Source: Eutreptiella sp. 'Long Island Sound 2002'
Taxonomy: Eukaryota; Euglenozoa; Euglenophyceae; Eutreptiales; Eutreptiaceae
Direction: 5' to 3'
DNA: 64,000 nt
Assembly (NCBI GenBank): GCA_964036045.1
Contig: OZ038379.1
Location: forward strand, 188,059,885 to 188,123,884
Part shown: positions 10,988-22,073 of the stretch, piece after piece
Layout: each line of letters starts with the position of its first letter
Numbering within the stretch: position 1 is the first letter of the stretch
The notes under the pieces: generated by a model
Told to the model about the DNA's origin: nothing
What the model saw: the letters and a program-made list of their open reading frames with translations, nothing else
Database searches by the model: none
Translations under genes and position numbers: made by a program

Positions 10988-11219
10988 ATTGGGTTTGCCA
11001 CAGGGAATGCTGTCGCAGTCATATACGCAACCATTGTGGCAACCGACTGCTATGCCCTTGGCACCCACTACTATGCCCGTGCCGTTGCAGATGCAAATGC
11101 AGCCACACCTTTTGGGGTAATACCTTCCATATCAACTGCAATCCAGTTTGCTTGTGTACATCTACACACAGACTGTTTCTTGGTCTACTGATTCCCTTCG
11201 CACAACCCTACCCCCTAAA
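10988..11219. other. Unique spacer, no gene seen
   Basis: This is sequence between repeat B1 and the ~200-bp tandem array. It has short internal repetition (ATGCAAATGCAG, CAACCATTGTGGCAACC). Overlapping short frames show no recognisable domain. Confidence 0.5.
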
Positions 11220-12420
11220 GACTTACTATGGTGCAAACCCCCCCCAACCTCCGACCCATGATTGTCCAACCGCTCCTAGCCGGTGTGACATAGCCTAGCA
11301 CAGCCATGCATTCTCAAGAAGTAGACACCTTAGGCTTTCCAACAGTCCAAACAGATTGAAAAAACTGCACAGTGGCGCCAAGTTACCCCCCCAATACTTC
11401 TGGCAACCCGGTTCTGAAAAAAAAAATTTGTCATTTTTTTGACCAACCTCCAACCCATAACGGTCCCACCGCTCCGAGCCGCGGTGCGAGGGCCTAGCAA
11501 AGTCATGCATTTTCCAGAAGTAGACACCTCAGGCTTTCGAACGGTCCAGACAGATTGAAAAAACTCCACAGTGGCGCCAATTTTTACCCCCCTGTACTTC
11601 TGGCAACCCGGTTTTGAAAAAAAAATTTGTCAATTTTTTGACCAACCTCAAACCCATAACGGTTCGACCCCTCCACGATGCTGTGGCACCGCCTAGCACG
11701 GCCATGCATATTCAGTAAGTAGACACTTTGGGCTTTCCAACAGTCCAGACGAATTGGAAAAACTCCACGGTGGAGCCAAGTTCCCCCCCCGGTTTCTCTG
11801 GCAACCTGGTTTTGAAAAAAAAAATTTGCCATTTTTTGGACGAACCTCCGACCCATGATGGTCTGAACGCTCCAAGCCGGTGTGTGACGGCTCTGCACTG
11901 CCATGCAAATTCAGAAAGTAGACACCCTAGGCTTTCTAACTGTCCATACAGATTGGAAAAACTTCACGGTGGCGCCAAGTTTCCCCCCCCGTACTTCTGG
12001 CAACCCGGTTCTGAAAAAAAAAACTTTGTCACTTTTTTGACCAACCTGCAACCCATACCGGTCCGACCGCTCCTAGCAGGTGTGACACAGCCTAGCAAGG
12101 TCATACATTTTCAGAAAGGAGACACTTTGGGCTTTCTAACAGTCCAAACGGATTGGAAAAACTCCACGATGGCGCCAGGTTACGCCACCAACACTTCTGG
12201 CAACCTGGTTTTGAAAAAAAAACATTTTGTCATTTTTTTGACCAACCTCCAACCCATGATTGTCCAACCGCTCCAAGCAGCTGTGGAACAGTCTAGCACA
12301 GTCATGCATATCCAAAAAGTAGACACTTTGGGCTTTCTAACAGTCCAGACAGATCGGAAAAACCCGACGGTGGCGCCAAGTAACCCCCCCAACACCTTTG
12401 CACCATGGTTTGTCAAAAAC
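11220..12420. repeat. Tandem array of six ~200-bp units
   Basis: The anchor CATGCA or its variant (in the context ..CC or GT..CATGCA) recurs near 11304, 11503, 11702, 11902, 12102 and 12302, a period of 199-200 bp. Each unit carries AGTAGACAC, GGCTTTC, AACAGTCCA, TCTGGCAACC and an A8-A10 run followed by TTTGTCA. The 273-aa frame through 11728-12549 follows the repeat and is probably not a gene. Confidence 0.85.
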
Positions 12421-12641
12421 ACTGTTGGGTCCAATAAAAGGGCACCTCCACCTTGTCCCACACCCCGGAACCTGATCACAAGGCATTGCAGGTGTGAACA
12501 TGTGTCGTGCAATGTTGTGTGCAAGCCCTCTTGTCAGTTTGTGGTTTAGTGTGGCCCCGGGCTTGGCCCGGGGCTTTTGATTTTTTTAAAATTTTCACTT
12601 TTCTCTAGACGAATCTATATCAAATAATTTTCAGAAGCATA

Positions 12642-12716
12642 ACAGTGCCGCAGTACCCCAGCGGTAATGCAGTGCTCCACTAACTGTTCGCGGCGGTTCG
12701 ATTCCGGCCGGCCTGT
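12642..12716 (+). other. tRNA-like segment with pol III boxes, possible SINE head or tRNA pseudogene
   Basis: GGTTCGATTCC at 12695-12705 matches the internal B box. TACCCCAGCGGT at 12654-12665 resembles a diverged A box at tRNA-like spacing. The T-arm has one mismatch and the anticodon arm would need a 9-nt loop, so a functional tRNA is unlikely. Confidence 0.3.
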
Positions 12717-12811
12717 TTTGCGCCAGCCGCCCGTGCCAGCGCACTTGGGGAAAATCCGACTTTTTTGACTCTGGCGGTGTTCTGCGGCTGTTCTGGCGCC
12801 TCCGCGCCAAA

Positions 12812-12840
12812 TTTCTCCGGATAAGCCTTATCCGGAGAAA
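12812..12840. repeat. Perfect 29-nt hairpin
   Basis: Arms TTTCTCCGGATAAG and CTTATCCGGAGAAA (14 bp each) surround a single C. A further TTTCTCCGGAT follows at about 12847-12857. No T-run follows, so a terminator reading is not supported. Confidence 0.7.
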
Positions 12841-13123
12841 AACGCGTTTCTCCGGATGACACTTGCAGTTCGCGGGGTGTTTTGAGAATGACTTCTAAAT
12901 GGGCCCACCTATTATCGATGAGCCTGCCAATGTCATCCAAGTATCTGGGATCAAAATGCATTGAAAATCCTTGCACCTGTGTGGTGCAAGGAACGAACGA
13001 CAGACCTCGAGATGGTCAACGTTTAGGTATGTATTTCATTGTGCTTGCTTCATAGGTAGGGTGACATTAAAGTCCACAAGCAGTTGGGCGAATGGAGTCG
13101 GCGTTGGCTTTCACGCCTACCTC

Positions 13124-15479
13124 TGAAGCCCGTTCGGACCCCCGTGGCCATTTCGGGGTCACTTGGGGTGTGTATCTATGTGCCGGCAAGCCGCCATTGG
13201 CTGATATCATACTCTCCCATCCACCTGACCCAACCCGATGTGATAGTGTGATAGGTTTGGCCATTCCGGCCATGAGCGGCCATATTCAGTACCGAGGCAC
13301 CGCCAGCGGAGATTTATTCATCGGAGTATCAGGAATCAACAGGGTTTTTTTATCATAATGTTTCCGTAATTTTTCAGCCTTCTGTTCTGATGGTCAATGT
13401 ATCGGCGACTGTCAGTTGGCTCGCGATTTTGCGGTAACCGAATGGTTAACTGTTATTTACAGATATTTTGGCGGAAACCCCGATGAAGGGTCAGATTTCA
13501 TCAGTAAAGGGTCCGTTGCTTCCGCAATTTTCATATTATACACTCGCAAAATTAATCCGATTTTTTCAGACTTTCAGAATTGGATTTTCGACTTCGCCAT
13601 CGCCGCACTTGATATGACGAATCTCGAGTGGTCCGACATTTTTCCCCGATCACGAATCAGCCTTCCTTTTGTTATGCCCTTCATTTGTCTTGCAGATATA
13701 GACGAAACAAAAGTGATTCGTGAGACCACTTTGAAAGGTCATATCTCCGGCTCACGGTGAGGTATAACAATTTCGAGAATTGGGTTGGAACCGCCTTGGT
13801 CTCAACCTAATTGAGGAAGCATCAAACGCCTTTGGTGTGTACACATGCCGGGTATAGCAAGAGATAAGGTTCAAGAGGGTAGAAAGTGATATGTAACTCT
13901 TGGACCGTGCAACCGAATATTTTATTGCGACTTTCGAGTGTACCGCATGAGTGTTGGGGTTGCATAGCAACTTTCCTTGGGTTCCTACGTATTTTTAACG
14001 TGAAGTTATGTCCATGGAGGGGCATGGCATATCATGGTGGGAGCCACTTTTGAGGGTATGTGTTATATGCATGGTTTATGTCTTGATATGCTCACGCCCA
14101 TGTTATATATCTTCGTGTGGCCGAAGAGATGGGAAACCACACGTGACAAGGGCTTTGTCCATGTCCCAATTGTGGGATTCAAAGCGCTAGACTAAGTCTA
14201 CCGCGTATGTATTGTTCACGGTATGTTTGGCAAAGAGATCCATGAGTGCACTCCCATTTTCATGGGGCATGTAGATATGAGTGGCGAAGGTATCTCCATG
14301 CGCTCGATTGGGGATCCAAGTGGGGGAATTGTTCGCAAATGGTTCCAATCATTTGTATATTGAACCATGCGCGGATATCATGGGTGAGCATAGAGATATA
14401 CTATCATGACAACTTTGTATTTGGACATATTTTCATGTTTTTGACCTCATTTTAAGCTCATTTTTGTGTTTTATGTGCTCAACTGGTCGGCTATCAGTAA
14501 AGTGCCTAGAGATCGGTGAACTATGGTATGTTGCTTGTATGTTGGCATATGCTTCGGTGTTGCACCTCACCGTATGCGGGATCACGTGGTCACTTTGGCT
14601 TGGCACACGAGGCCTCACAAAATTAGGTCTCAAATTCATGAGTTGACTTGTGAAGCATGTCATGTACATAACCGGACGGGTTTCGGAGGCAATGATGGGA
14701 TATTCTTGGGCATGGACCTTTGGTCTATATCACCCCTGTATGCTACGCTCCGGTTTGACACATGCATGGAGCATTTGGATATTTGCCGTATGCATTTTTG
14801 AGTATATAATTGACTTTTGGGCATAATGGTGTGATTTGCTTGATTTTGCCATGTTGTGAGGTCATCTTCATGGGGCAGCTCTCCTAGCCCGTTCGACCCC
14901 AAGTCCAACCAAGGTTATGTCAGGGTAGGGCATGGTCCTGAGTGCCACTCTAGGCCATGACACGCCACCTCCCCTATTGGGCTAGGATTTAGAAGCTTGG
15001 GACTGAACACATTTTTGGGGTTTGTGTAGTGACTTGTGACACATGGCATTCAGCCATCTCATTTGACCTGGTTCAGGACAATATGTTGGTGAGTCAAGGG
15101 AAGGTCTTGAGTCCAGGGAATGAGGGGTTCATGGCTGTGAATGTGTATGTTTACCTCTTTCTCCAACTTTGCTCTATTTGTGTTCATATGCCAATTTCAG
15201 GGCTTTCTTCCTTGGTGCAATTCTTGTACATGCCCGCCACCGTGAGACGACCGGTGTGCTGAACGGAAGCCCGCAGTGTGGATTGGATTGTGAATCGGGT
15301 TATTGCTGTATTTGTGGGATCTGGTTGCTATTCAGGGTTGAAGGAGGATTTTATTTTCTATATTTTTGGATTTTGGACCTTGGAATTTGAGGGATGCAAT
15401 CGTTGATCCGGAGTAAATCAGCAGGGGTAACAGGCGGAAGGGGCACAGCGGGGGTCGGTCCTGGTAGGGACCTTCTTTA
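13124..15479 (+). repeat. 5' LTR of E2 (about 2356 bp)
   Basis: It starts TGAAGCC at the point where homology with the 3' LTR begins. It ends CTTCTTTA just before the primer binding site (TA rather than the usual CA). The gag start codon at 15394 lies 86 nt before its end. Its first ~1 kb resembles repeats B1 and B2 in opposite orientation. Confidence 0.8.
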
Positions 15480-18400
15480 TGGTAGCAGAGGCTTACCTGC
15501 TGCCCCTACCTACCGCCGACCCGGGGACTTAGACCCCTATGAGCCCTGCCCAAGTACGCCCCGGGTGCGTATTGTGGACTCGGTGGAGACCACGCCGGAG
15601 ATTGGAGCCAGAGAAGAGCCGAGACGCTCAAGAGCATGGCGAACTCCGGAAGTTGAAGCCCGAAGAGAAGTACGACATTCGGGAAGAGGAGGACTTGACA
15701 TGGAGGACTTGGTCTCCGTGTGCGAGCGTTGCTGCCGCAAGGCATGCAACCTCCGCCCCGCCGCGGAGGACTGTGAGGAGGCCTGCCATTCAGGCAGCAG
15801 TGGAGGACGGGCCCGGCGCTACCAGAAGCGCGGGTCACCCAAGCCCGCGGCAGGGGACGCCGGGGCTATGGATACGGACCCCAGCCCGGTCAGGCTGTGG
15901 GAGTCCGAGGGGCACTCCGATGGCTATCGGACCTGCTTCCCCTCGGAGTCGGAGGAGATGTCCGCGCCGACCGCCAGGGCGCATACGGCCCCGGAGCCTG
16001 CCCTGAAGCTTGACGCCGAGGGCTTGGAGAGGCCAGCCAGGGCCAGGACGGCACCTGTGCCCCGGCACACGGGACCAGAGATGGACGCCGTGGGCGATAC
16101 GCCCATGGGCGATGAGTCCGAGGCGCCGGGAACTGCGGGATGCGCCGGATCAGGTGGAAAGCAAGCTAAGTGCCACTGCGAGCACGTGTCCTTCCTCATG
16201 GGCAAGTACCCAAGGATGGGGATGGACGCCATCGTGCACCGCCTTGACAGCCTGGACAACACAAAGGACGGCCTAGAGGAGGACGTCGCCGGGATCCTGG
16301 ATGACCAGTCGGCCGCGGAGAAAGACATTGAGGAGCTGCGAGCGGAACGGGACCGGTACCGGGAGAATCTGGAGCTGGCCCTGGGGAAGCAGCAGCGAGT
16401 GGTGGACAGCCTCCTCCACCTGGTGGAGGACATGTCGGGACGCCTGAAAAGGCTAGAGGAGCTACAGCCCCTCGCCTCGGGTCCGGAGCTCCCGGCAAAG
16501 CCGGCAGCGGCAGAGCTGGTGGAGCGGGTTAAGACCCTCCGGAGCGCCATGGATAAACCCATGGGCGGTCCGGCAGAGGCACCCTACGCGCCTCAGCGTG
16601 TTGACCCGGGTGCGCTGCCGTTTGTTCCCATGTTCAGCGAATCCACAATGCTCGGGGAACACACGGCATTGGCTGGGTCCATGCGGGAAGGGCACGTAAC
16701 CACGGACCCGAGGAGCCTGACGGTACAGATGTCCCATGCCGCCCAAGATCTACGGATCACTACGACTGCCCATGCAGTTTATGCGGAAGAGGAGATCCAG
16801 AGCCAGACCATGCAGGGGCGAACCATGGGAAGCGCCGACGGACATGGTCGAGGTCATGCAGGCGGAAAACTGTGTGCCAAGGACCCCAATACGGGGATAT
16901 GGACGGCCGGTGGAGCAAGTCCTTCCCGCATTCCAAACCCCATGGGTTCAGGCCCGACTGGACCGCACTCCATGGAGGGGAGGGATGTACGGGGAGTGTA
17001 CTCACACCCCCCGGCCACAGGTGGCATCCGTCCCGGTGGAGTGGTGGCTGGTGACGTCGGAGACGCCATCAGGATTGACGACCTCAAGGGAATCAAAATC
17101 CCCTACTATGATGGCAACCCCTCCAACCTGGATGACTTCATCCTGGATTGGGAGGACTTCGCCGAGGAGGTCGTCAGCGAGATGCGGGGAGCGCCGCGGG
17201 ACAAGTGGGTATGCCGGACATTCCCACACCGGCTGGCGCAGGACCTGAAGGAGGAGCTGCGGGATCAGATCCGGGAAGGATTGATCCGTACGGAGCAGGC
17301 CTGCCTCCAGTGGTTGGAGGATGAGGAGCGGGTGGACGCTCTGAGCCAGAAGCTGGAGGACTTGTGGTCCATCCCGCTGCCGCTGGACCGCGGTGAGTTG
17401 CGGGTCCGGGAGTGAAACCGGTACCTGCGAAAGTACCGAAGATGCCTCAAGCTGGTGGAGGACTGGAATGAGGCCAGCGAGATCCGCCACCTGCTGAAGG
17501 ACGTCCTCCCCGGCAACTGGAAGAGGAGAGTGGAGGACGAGGAGAAGAAGCGAGCCAGGAAGCGCGTGGCGGTGATGATCATGTCGGCGGAGGATACCCA
17601 TGCGGGTATCATGGAGTTCTTCAGGAGGAACCTGGGCGAGCCCAACCGGATGTTGGCACTGAAAAACGCCGTGTACGTGGAGATATTTGGAGACTCCATG
17701 GGGCAAAGGCTGCTGCGCCTCAACAACGTGGAGTGGAGGCGCGGGGAGCCGGTGAGGATGCAGGTCATCTTCGCCCGCATGAGCCTGGACGAGATCGTGA
17801 AGTACATCACGGTGGAGTTGAAGCTCAATGCGAAGAACGAGGCCCATGTGCAGGATCGACATGGTCATGGACAACGAGGCCACCGAGAAGACCGCCATTA
17901 TCGGGAGATCCAGGAGGACACGGCCAACTCCGCGTAGAATGGTAGTGGAAGTGGCCAAGACCACTGGACCTGGTCTCGGGAGGATCAGGAGGAGGCCCAT
18001 TTCTTCGCGTTTGTGGCGCACAACGTGAGGGACCATGGGCAGGATCGGTCCAGATGGAGCCGGGTGGGACCCAAGAAGGGCAATGAGCCAAGGAGGATCG
18101 GGAACCCGACGCTCTCGTTCCGAGAGTACAGGTCTCAGCACGACGGGTGCTGGGTCTGTTATGGCAAGGGAAACAACCATGCACACGACCACCGTCAGTG
18201 CAAGGTGTATGAGGCGGACAAGAAGGCCTACTTCGCCGCCCACCCCGAGAAGAAGCCCAAGGAGCAGCGGATTTCCGATTGGAAGGCGAAGGGCGGAGAC
18301 GGGGGAAAAGGCCAAGGCAAAGGCCAAGGAAAAGGCGGAGGAAGAGGCTATGGTGGTGGACCTGGCCAAGACCGACGAGTGAGGTTGATCGAGGAGGTTG

Positions 18401-18504
18401 CTGAGGACATGTTGAGGACGTTGGAGGAACTCAAAGCCCAGCAACGTGGTGGACAAAGTCCTGGCGGATCGCAGCCGGAAGTGGCTGCGGGAAGTCAAGT
18501 CTAG
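15394..18504 (+). pseudogene. Gag of E2, with two internal stops
   Basis: One frame runs from the ATG in the 5' LTR to the UAG at 18502-18504, broken by TGA at 17413-17415 (RE-stop-NRYLRK) and TAG at 17935-17937 (NSA-stop-NGSG). The N-terminal part is charged and Pro-rich. A coiled-coil-like heptad region with DIEELRAERDRYRENLELA lies near residues 305-360. A Gag-like core around residues 560-850 contains KIPYYDGNPSNLDDFILDW. A Cys/His finger CWVCYGKGNNHAHDHRQC (longer than canonical CX2CX4HX4C) and a Gly/Lys-rich basic tail GQGKGQGKGGGRGYGGG follow. The frame is unchanged across both stops, which indicates point mutations rather than indels. Confidence 0.8.
15480..15497 (+). promoter_or_regulatory. 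Primer binding site of E2
   Basis: TGGTAGCAGAGGCTTACC is nearly identical to the E1 site and complementary over its first 12 bases to an initiator-Met-type tRNA 3' end. It is translated in frame as YGSRG within Gag, just as in E1. Confidence 0.78.
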
Positions 18505-18530
18505 AGGAGCCCCCACGGGAGTGGGACCTC
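18502..18530 (+). promoter_or_regulatory. Gag UAG stop and 3' hairpin of E2
   Basis: TAG AGG AGC is followed by a small hairpin CCCAC-GGGA-GTGGG. The pol frame continues in the same register with no stop before the protease. The context resembles E1 (TAG GGG AGC) and E3 (TAG GGG GGC). Confidence 0.5.
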
Positions 18531-19359
18531 GGAGGTCTCTCCTCCGAAAATCAGTGGAATCCCAGAGAAAGCGAAGGCACATCGGGTGCCGAAGAAGGCT
18601 CCAGAAGAGCCAAAACCACTAAGTCTTGCCACTCCCAACCCCTGGAGCGCCCTGCCAAGGGAAGTACATGTGGGTACGGGACATGGCAAGAAGGAAGGAG
18701 CGACCACGGAGAGCCCCGTGGATGGGCAGGACCAACCCAAGATCTACACCATCCATGACCATACCCTTGAAGTCCTGATGCACCCGGACGTGCTAGAGTT
18801 GCATGCCGTGAGAGTCGTCCATACACCTCATGGCGACGAGCGGCAGTTGCACTTGAAAGTGCGAGTACGGTGCGGACGAGAGGAGAAGGTGGTGGATGTG
18901 TTGGTGGATACGGGTGCCCAGGTAAGCCTGGTCCGGAGAGGGTTGTTCAAGGAGGAACTCCTGCAGCCCAGCCGGAGACCGGTCCGCCTGAAGGTCACCA
19001 ACGGAGAGATCATGGGTGGTCGCACCCATGAGGCCACTATCAGTATGGAATTCTGGGAACGTGAGCGCTTGAACCGCCCTGATCAGGCGAAGAGAAGCAC
19101 TCTATCCGGGAACTTCTATATGGCCGACATCACGGATTGGGATATGATCATGGGGTATGACTTCATGGTGGCAAATGCCATTGGAGCCCTTCCCCATCGT
19201 GCAACGCTGGTCCAGGAGGATGATGAATGCCTCACATGGCTGTCCACGGACTATGCATGCGGATCATCCCAATGGAATGCTGAGGAGGAGGATCGGATCG
19301 TCCAAGCGGTGCAAGCTGTGGGTGCCAAGTCCAGAGGAGACCGTGGAGTTCAGCTCACA

Positions 19360-19720
19360 GAGTATGGGATGGCCCCGCAGGTGTATGCCAGGATGATCCA
19401 GACGCTGGGAGCCGAAGCGCCCGAGACGGACGTCTTCGCTTCCCGGGATGCCCGACTTTTGCGGAAGTGTAGGAGGCATTGGCATCGAGGAGACTCAGCC
19501 TGGCACCGGCATTGGGGTTTGAAGGAGTGGGGGCCCATGTATTGGCATGGTTCCCTGGACAACACCAGACGTACGGTGGAGAAGATCGTCGCGGATAGGG
19601 CGAAGGGGATCCTGGTCATAACCGGCATAGGATCCACCCCATGTCCGCTGGAGGGTCTCAAGTCGACGCTGGACTCCATCACCCTGAACGAGATGTCATT
19701 CGGGCCAGAGGAGGAGCTGT
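19360..19720 (+). other. Degenerate methyltransferase-like module in E2 Pol
   Basis: It holds the same position between protease and RT as in E1 and E3. TDVFASRDARLL matches the D-x-F-A segment and ILVITGIGS the hydrophobic strand. The NPP[YF] motif is replaced by YWHGSLDN, so catalysis is not expected. Homology is inferred from layout and is weaker than in E1. Confidence 0.45.
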
Positions 19721-21138
19721 TCATCGACGCCAAGGGTGTATCAATGCCCTCCCCGGGTCAACCGTGGGGTACCAAGGCTTTCCTGGTGGATGGGGCGCAA
19801 GCCCAGCCCACTGGTGATGAAGCATTCATCCATAGGGTGGAGGCGGTGCCCATGAACGTCATGTTTGAGCCCAAGGAGGGGGCGGATCAGCCTATTGATG
19901 GCATTGACGTCCTGTCCCACGCCCAGATCGACAACGTCGTCAACTACATGCTGATGGGGATGCACGACCGTGTGGCAGCCAAGACGCGGCGGGCCATGGT
20001 CACATCTCCGCATTGGTGGGATGACAAGATGTTGGTCACCGGCAAGTACGAGAAGGACGAGTTCGTGGCGAGGGTCATGGATCACATCGCGGACCAATAC
20101 GATGGTCCGGTTGGGTCGGACCCACCAACATGGGATTTTCCAAGAATGGGTGCCGATAGCGACAGTCACCAGCCCGAGGCCGCAAATTTCCGAAGATCAT
20201 CGGTGGGAAGAGCTCCCCACGACGATGAAGACGGCATATCGGACGAGGAGAAGTCGGAATCGGACCCAGAAGAGGCCTATACCGCAGTGCAGTCGGTTGT
20301 ATCTATACCGAAGCAAGCGGCTGAAGAGGCCCAGGAGAACCCGAAGGTCGCCGAGCTGAAGGAGAGGCTGATCAATGCCTATCCGCGGCTATTCAGTGGC
20401 GTCGCCAACAAGAACCCTCCAGATCGTGGGAGGTTTCGTACAGCGAAGATCAAGCTGAAGCCGAACCCGAAGATCTATCGTCGTCGGGAGTACCAACTTC
20501 AGGGCGATCGGGCCGAGGCCATGAAGAAGTTGTTGGCCGAGTTCATTGAGCGAGGATGGATCGAACCCTCCGACAGTGAGTGGGCCAGCCCAGCCTTCAT
20601 CGTGCCCAAGAAGGAGAAGGGCGAGTGGAGGTTGGTGGTGGATTACAGGGGTTTGAACGAGCAAACCGAGCACGACTCGTACTCACTTCCCCCTGATCGA
20701 CTCCATCCTCCAAAAACAACAGAAAAAGCGGATCTTCACGGTGTTGGACCTGAAACACGGTTATCACCAGATGCCGCTACACCCGGACTCCAGGCCCTGC
20801 ACAGCGATGTTCACGCCGCCGGGGCCCATGCAATGGACAGTGGTGCCTATGGGCGCCAAGAATGGCAACGCTGCTTTCCAGCGCATGATGGAGGACCTAC
20901 TCGGTCCTGTCCGGGGCTGTGCCGATCCCTTCGTGGATGACATCATCATCGGGTCCGGCACGGAGAACATGACTGAGGACGAGCTCATCGACACGCATGA
21001 GAAGGATCTGCGCCGAGTGCTCAGCGAGTTGGACAAGCACAACATGGTGTGCAAGCCCACCAAAGCCTCACTCTTCGTGAAGGAAGTGGAGTTTGCGGGT
21101 CACGTGGTTGGTCACGGGCAACGCGGTCCTATGCCTGG

Positions 21139-22073
21139 TGACGCGGAATGGGCTGTCCCCCATCCGCCACTGATGTTTTCAGAGAATTGCGTCCACCAGC
21201 GCCGTCGCCGCAACTGTCGCGACGGCCTCCACGCGCAGCAAAAGACGCAAATCCACGTGAATCAAGGAAAATTTCATCGAGTGAAGCGTGATTCCTGTTG
21301 TGGATTTTTTATAATAAAAGGAGCTGGTAAGCAGGTAAAGGTAGGGATACCAATGCGTTGATAGTGCTTCGACTGCAGGTTCGACGAGATCCATCGCATT
21401 GGTATTAGGCGATGTCAGCGCTGCACGCCTTTGGCGCTGCGTACCGTGTAGAGTAACAGTTTGTCTGTGGTCTGCTTTGCAGGCTTGTTTTTTGCTCCAG
21501 GCGGGCATGCAAAGCTCGCAGATTGATTTGTAAGCCAACGCGAGCCGTGCGCCAAGCAGCGGGCATCAGTGGCCCTCACTGCAGTTACGAGCTGCAGTAT
21601 CGCGGCTGCCAAGGCCATGAAGAAGGCCCTTCCTCGTAGCCGGCTCCCGCTAGGCGCTGGCTGCATCGTGAAGGGATAAGAAAAGAGCTCTGCTCCAAAA
21701 TGACTCCGTTGGATGTGAACACGATAAATCACATTGACGGGGTCTACGCCTTTTGTGCTGTCGCTGCTACTGTTGGTGTGTTGCTGCTGCTGGTGCGGGT
21801 CTTCAAAGAGGAGCGTGCGAGACCAAGCAAGGAGTTTCGAGAAACCAAGCAGGAGTTTTGAGAAACCAAGCCGGAGTGCAAGGTACCGAGCAGAGAGCCG
21901 GATCACACGTAAGCAAAGGTGTTCAAAATCAAGCGGCAAAAGCAGAAAAGGCACAAGCAGGATAAATAGCTCGGTGGTGTGGCGCTGTAGAAGGCAACGT
22001 GTTCATAGGTTTTACCTGCGCTGCTACAAGAAGGATTTCGGGGAAAAATGGTCGCGTACCCAGTACCGCTTCA
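21139..22073. mobile_element. 935-bp insertion in E2 pol, TG...CA termini, CTGG target duplication
   Basis: The uninterrupted site is preserved at about 27470-27485 (ATGCCTGG directly followed by GAAGCTGGCG), so the insertion limits can be read. It starts TGACGCGGAATGGG and ends CCAGTACCGCTTCA, an imperfect terminal inverted repeat, and is flanked by CTGG at 21135-21138 and 22074-22077. It contains TTTTTTATAATAAAAG near 21305 and a diverged ~22-bp tandem repeat (GAAACCAAGC core) at 21815-21890. It could be a solo LTR or a small terminal-inverted-repeat element; no transposase is encoded. Confidence 0.8.

Noticed and set aside
11728-12549. 273-aa frame with repeated GFLTVQTDWKN segments
   Set aside because: Follows the ~200-bp tandem array; unit lengths vary and are not conserved in frame.
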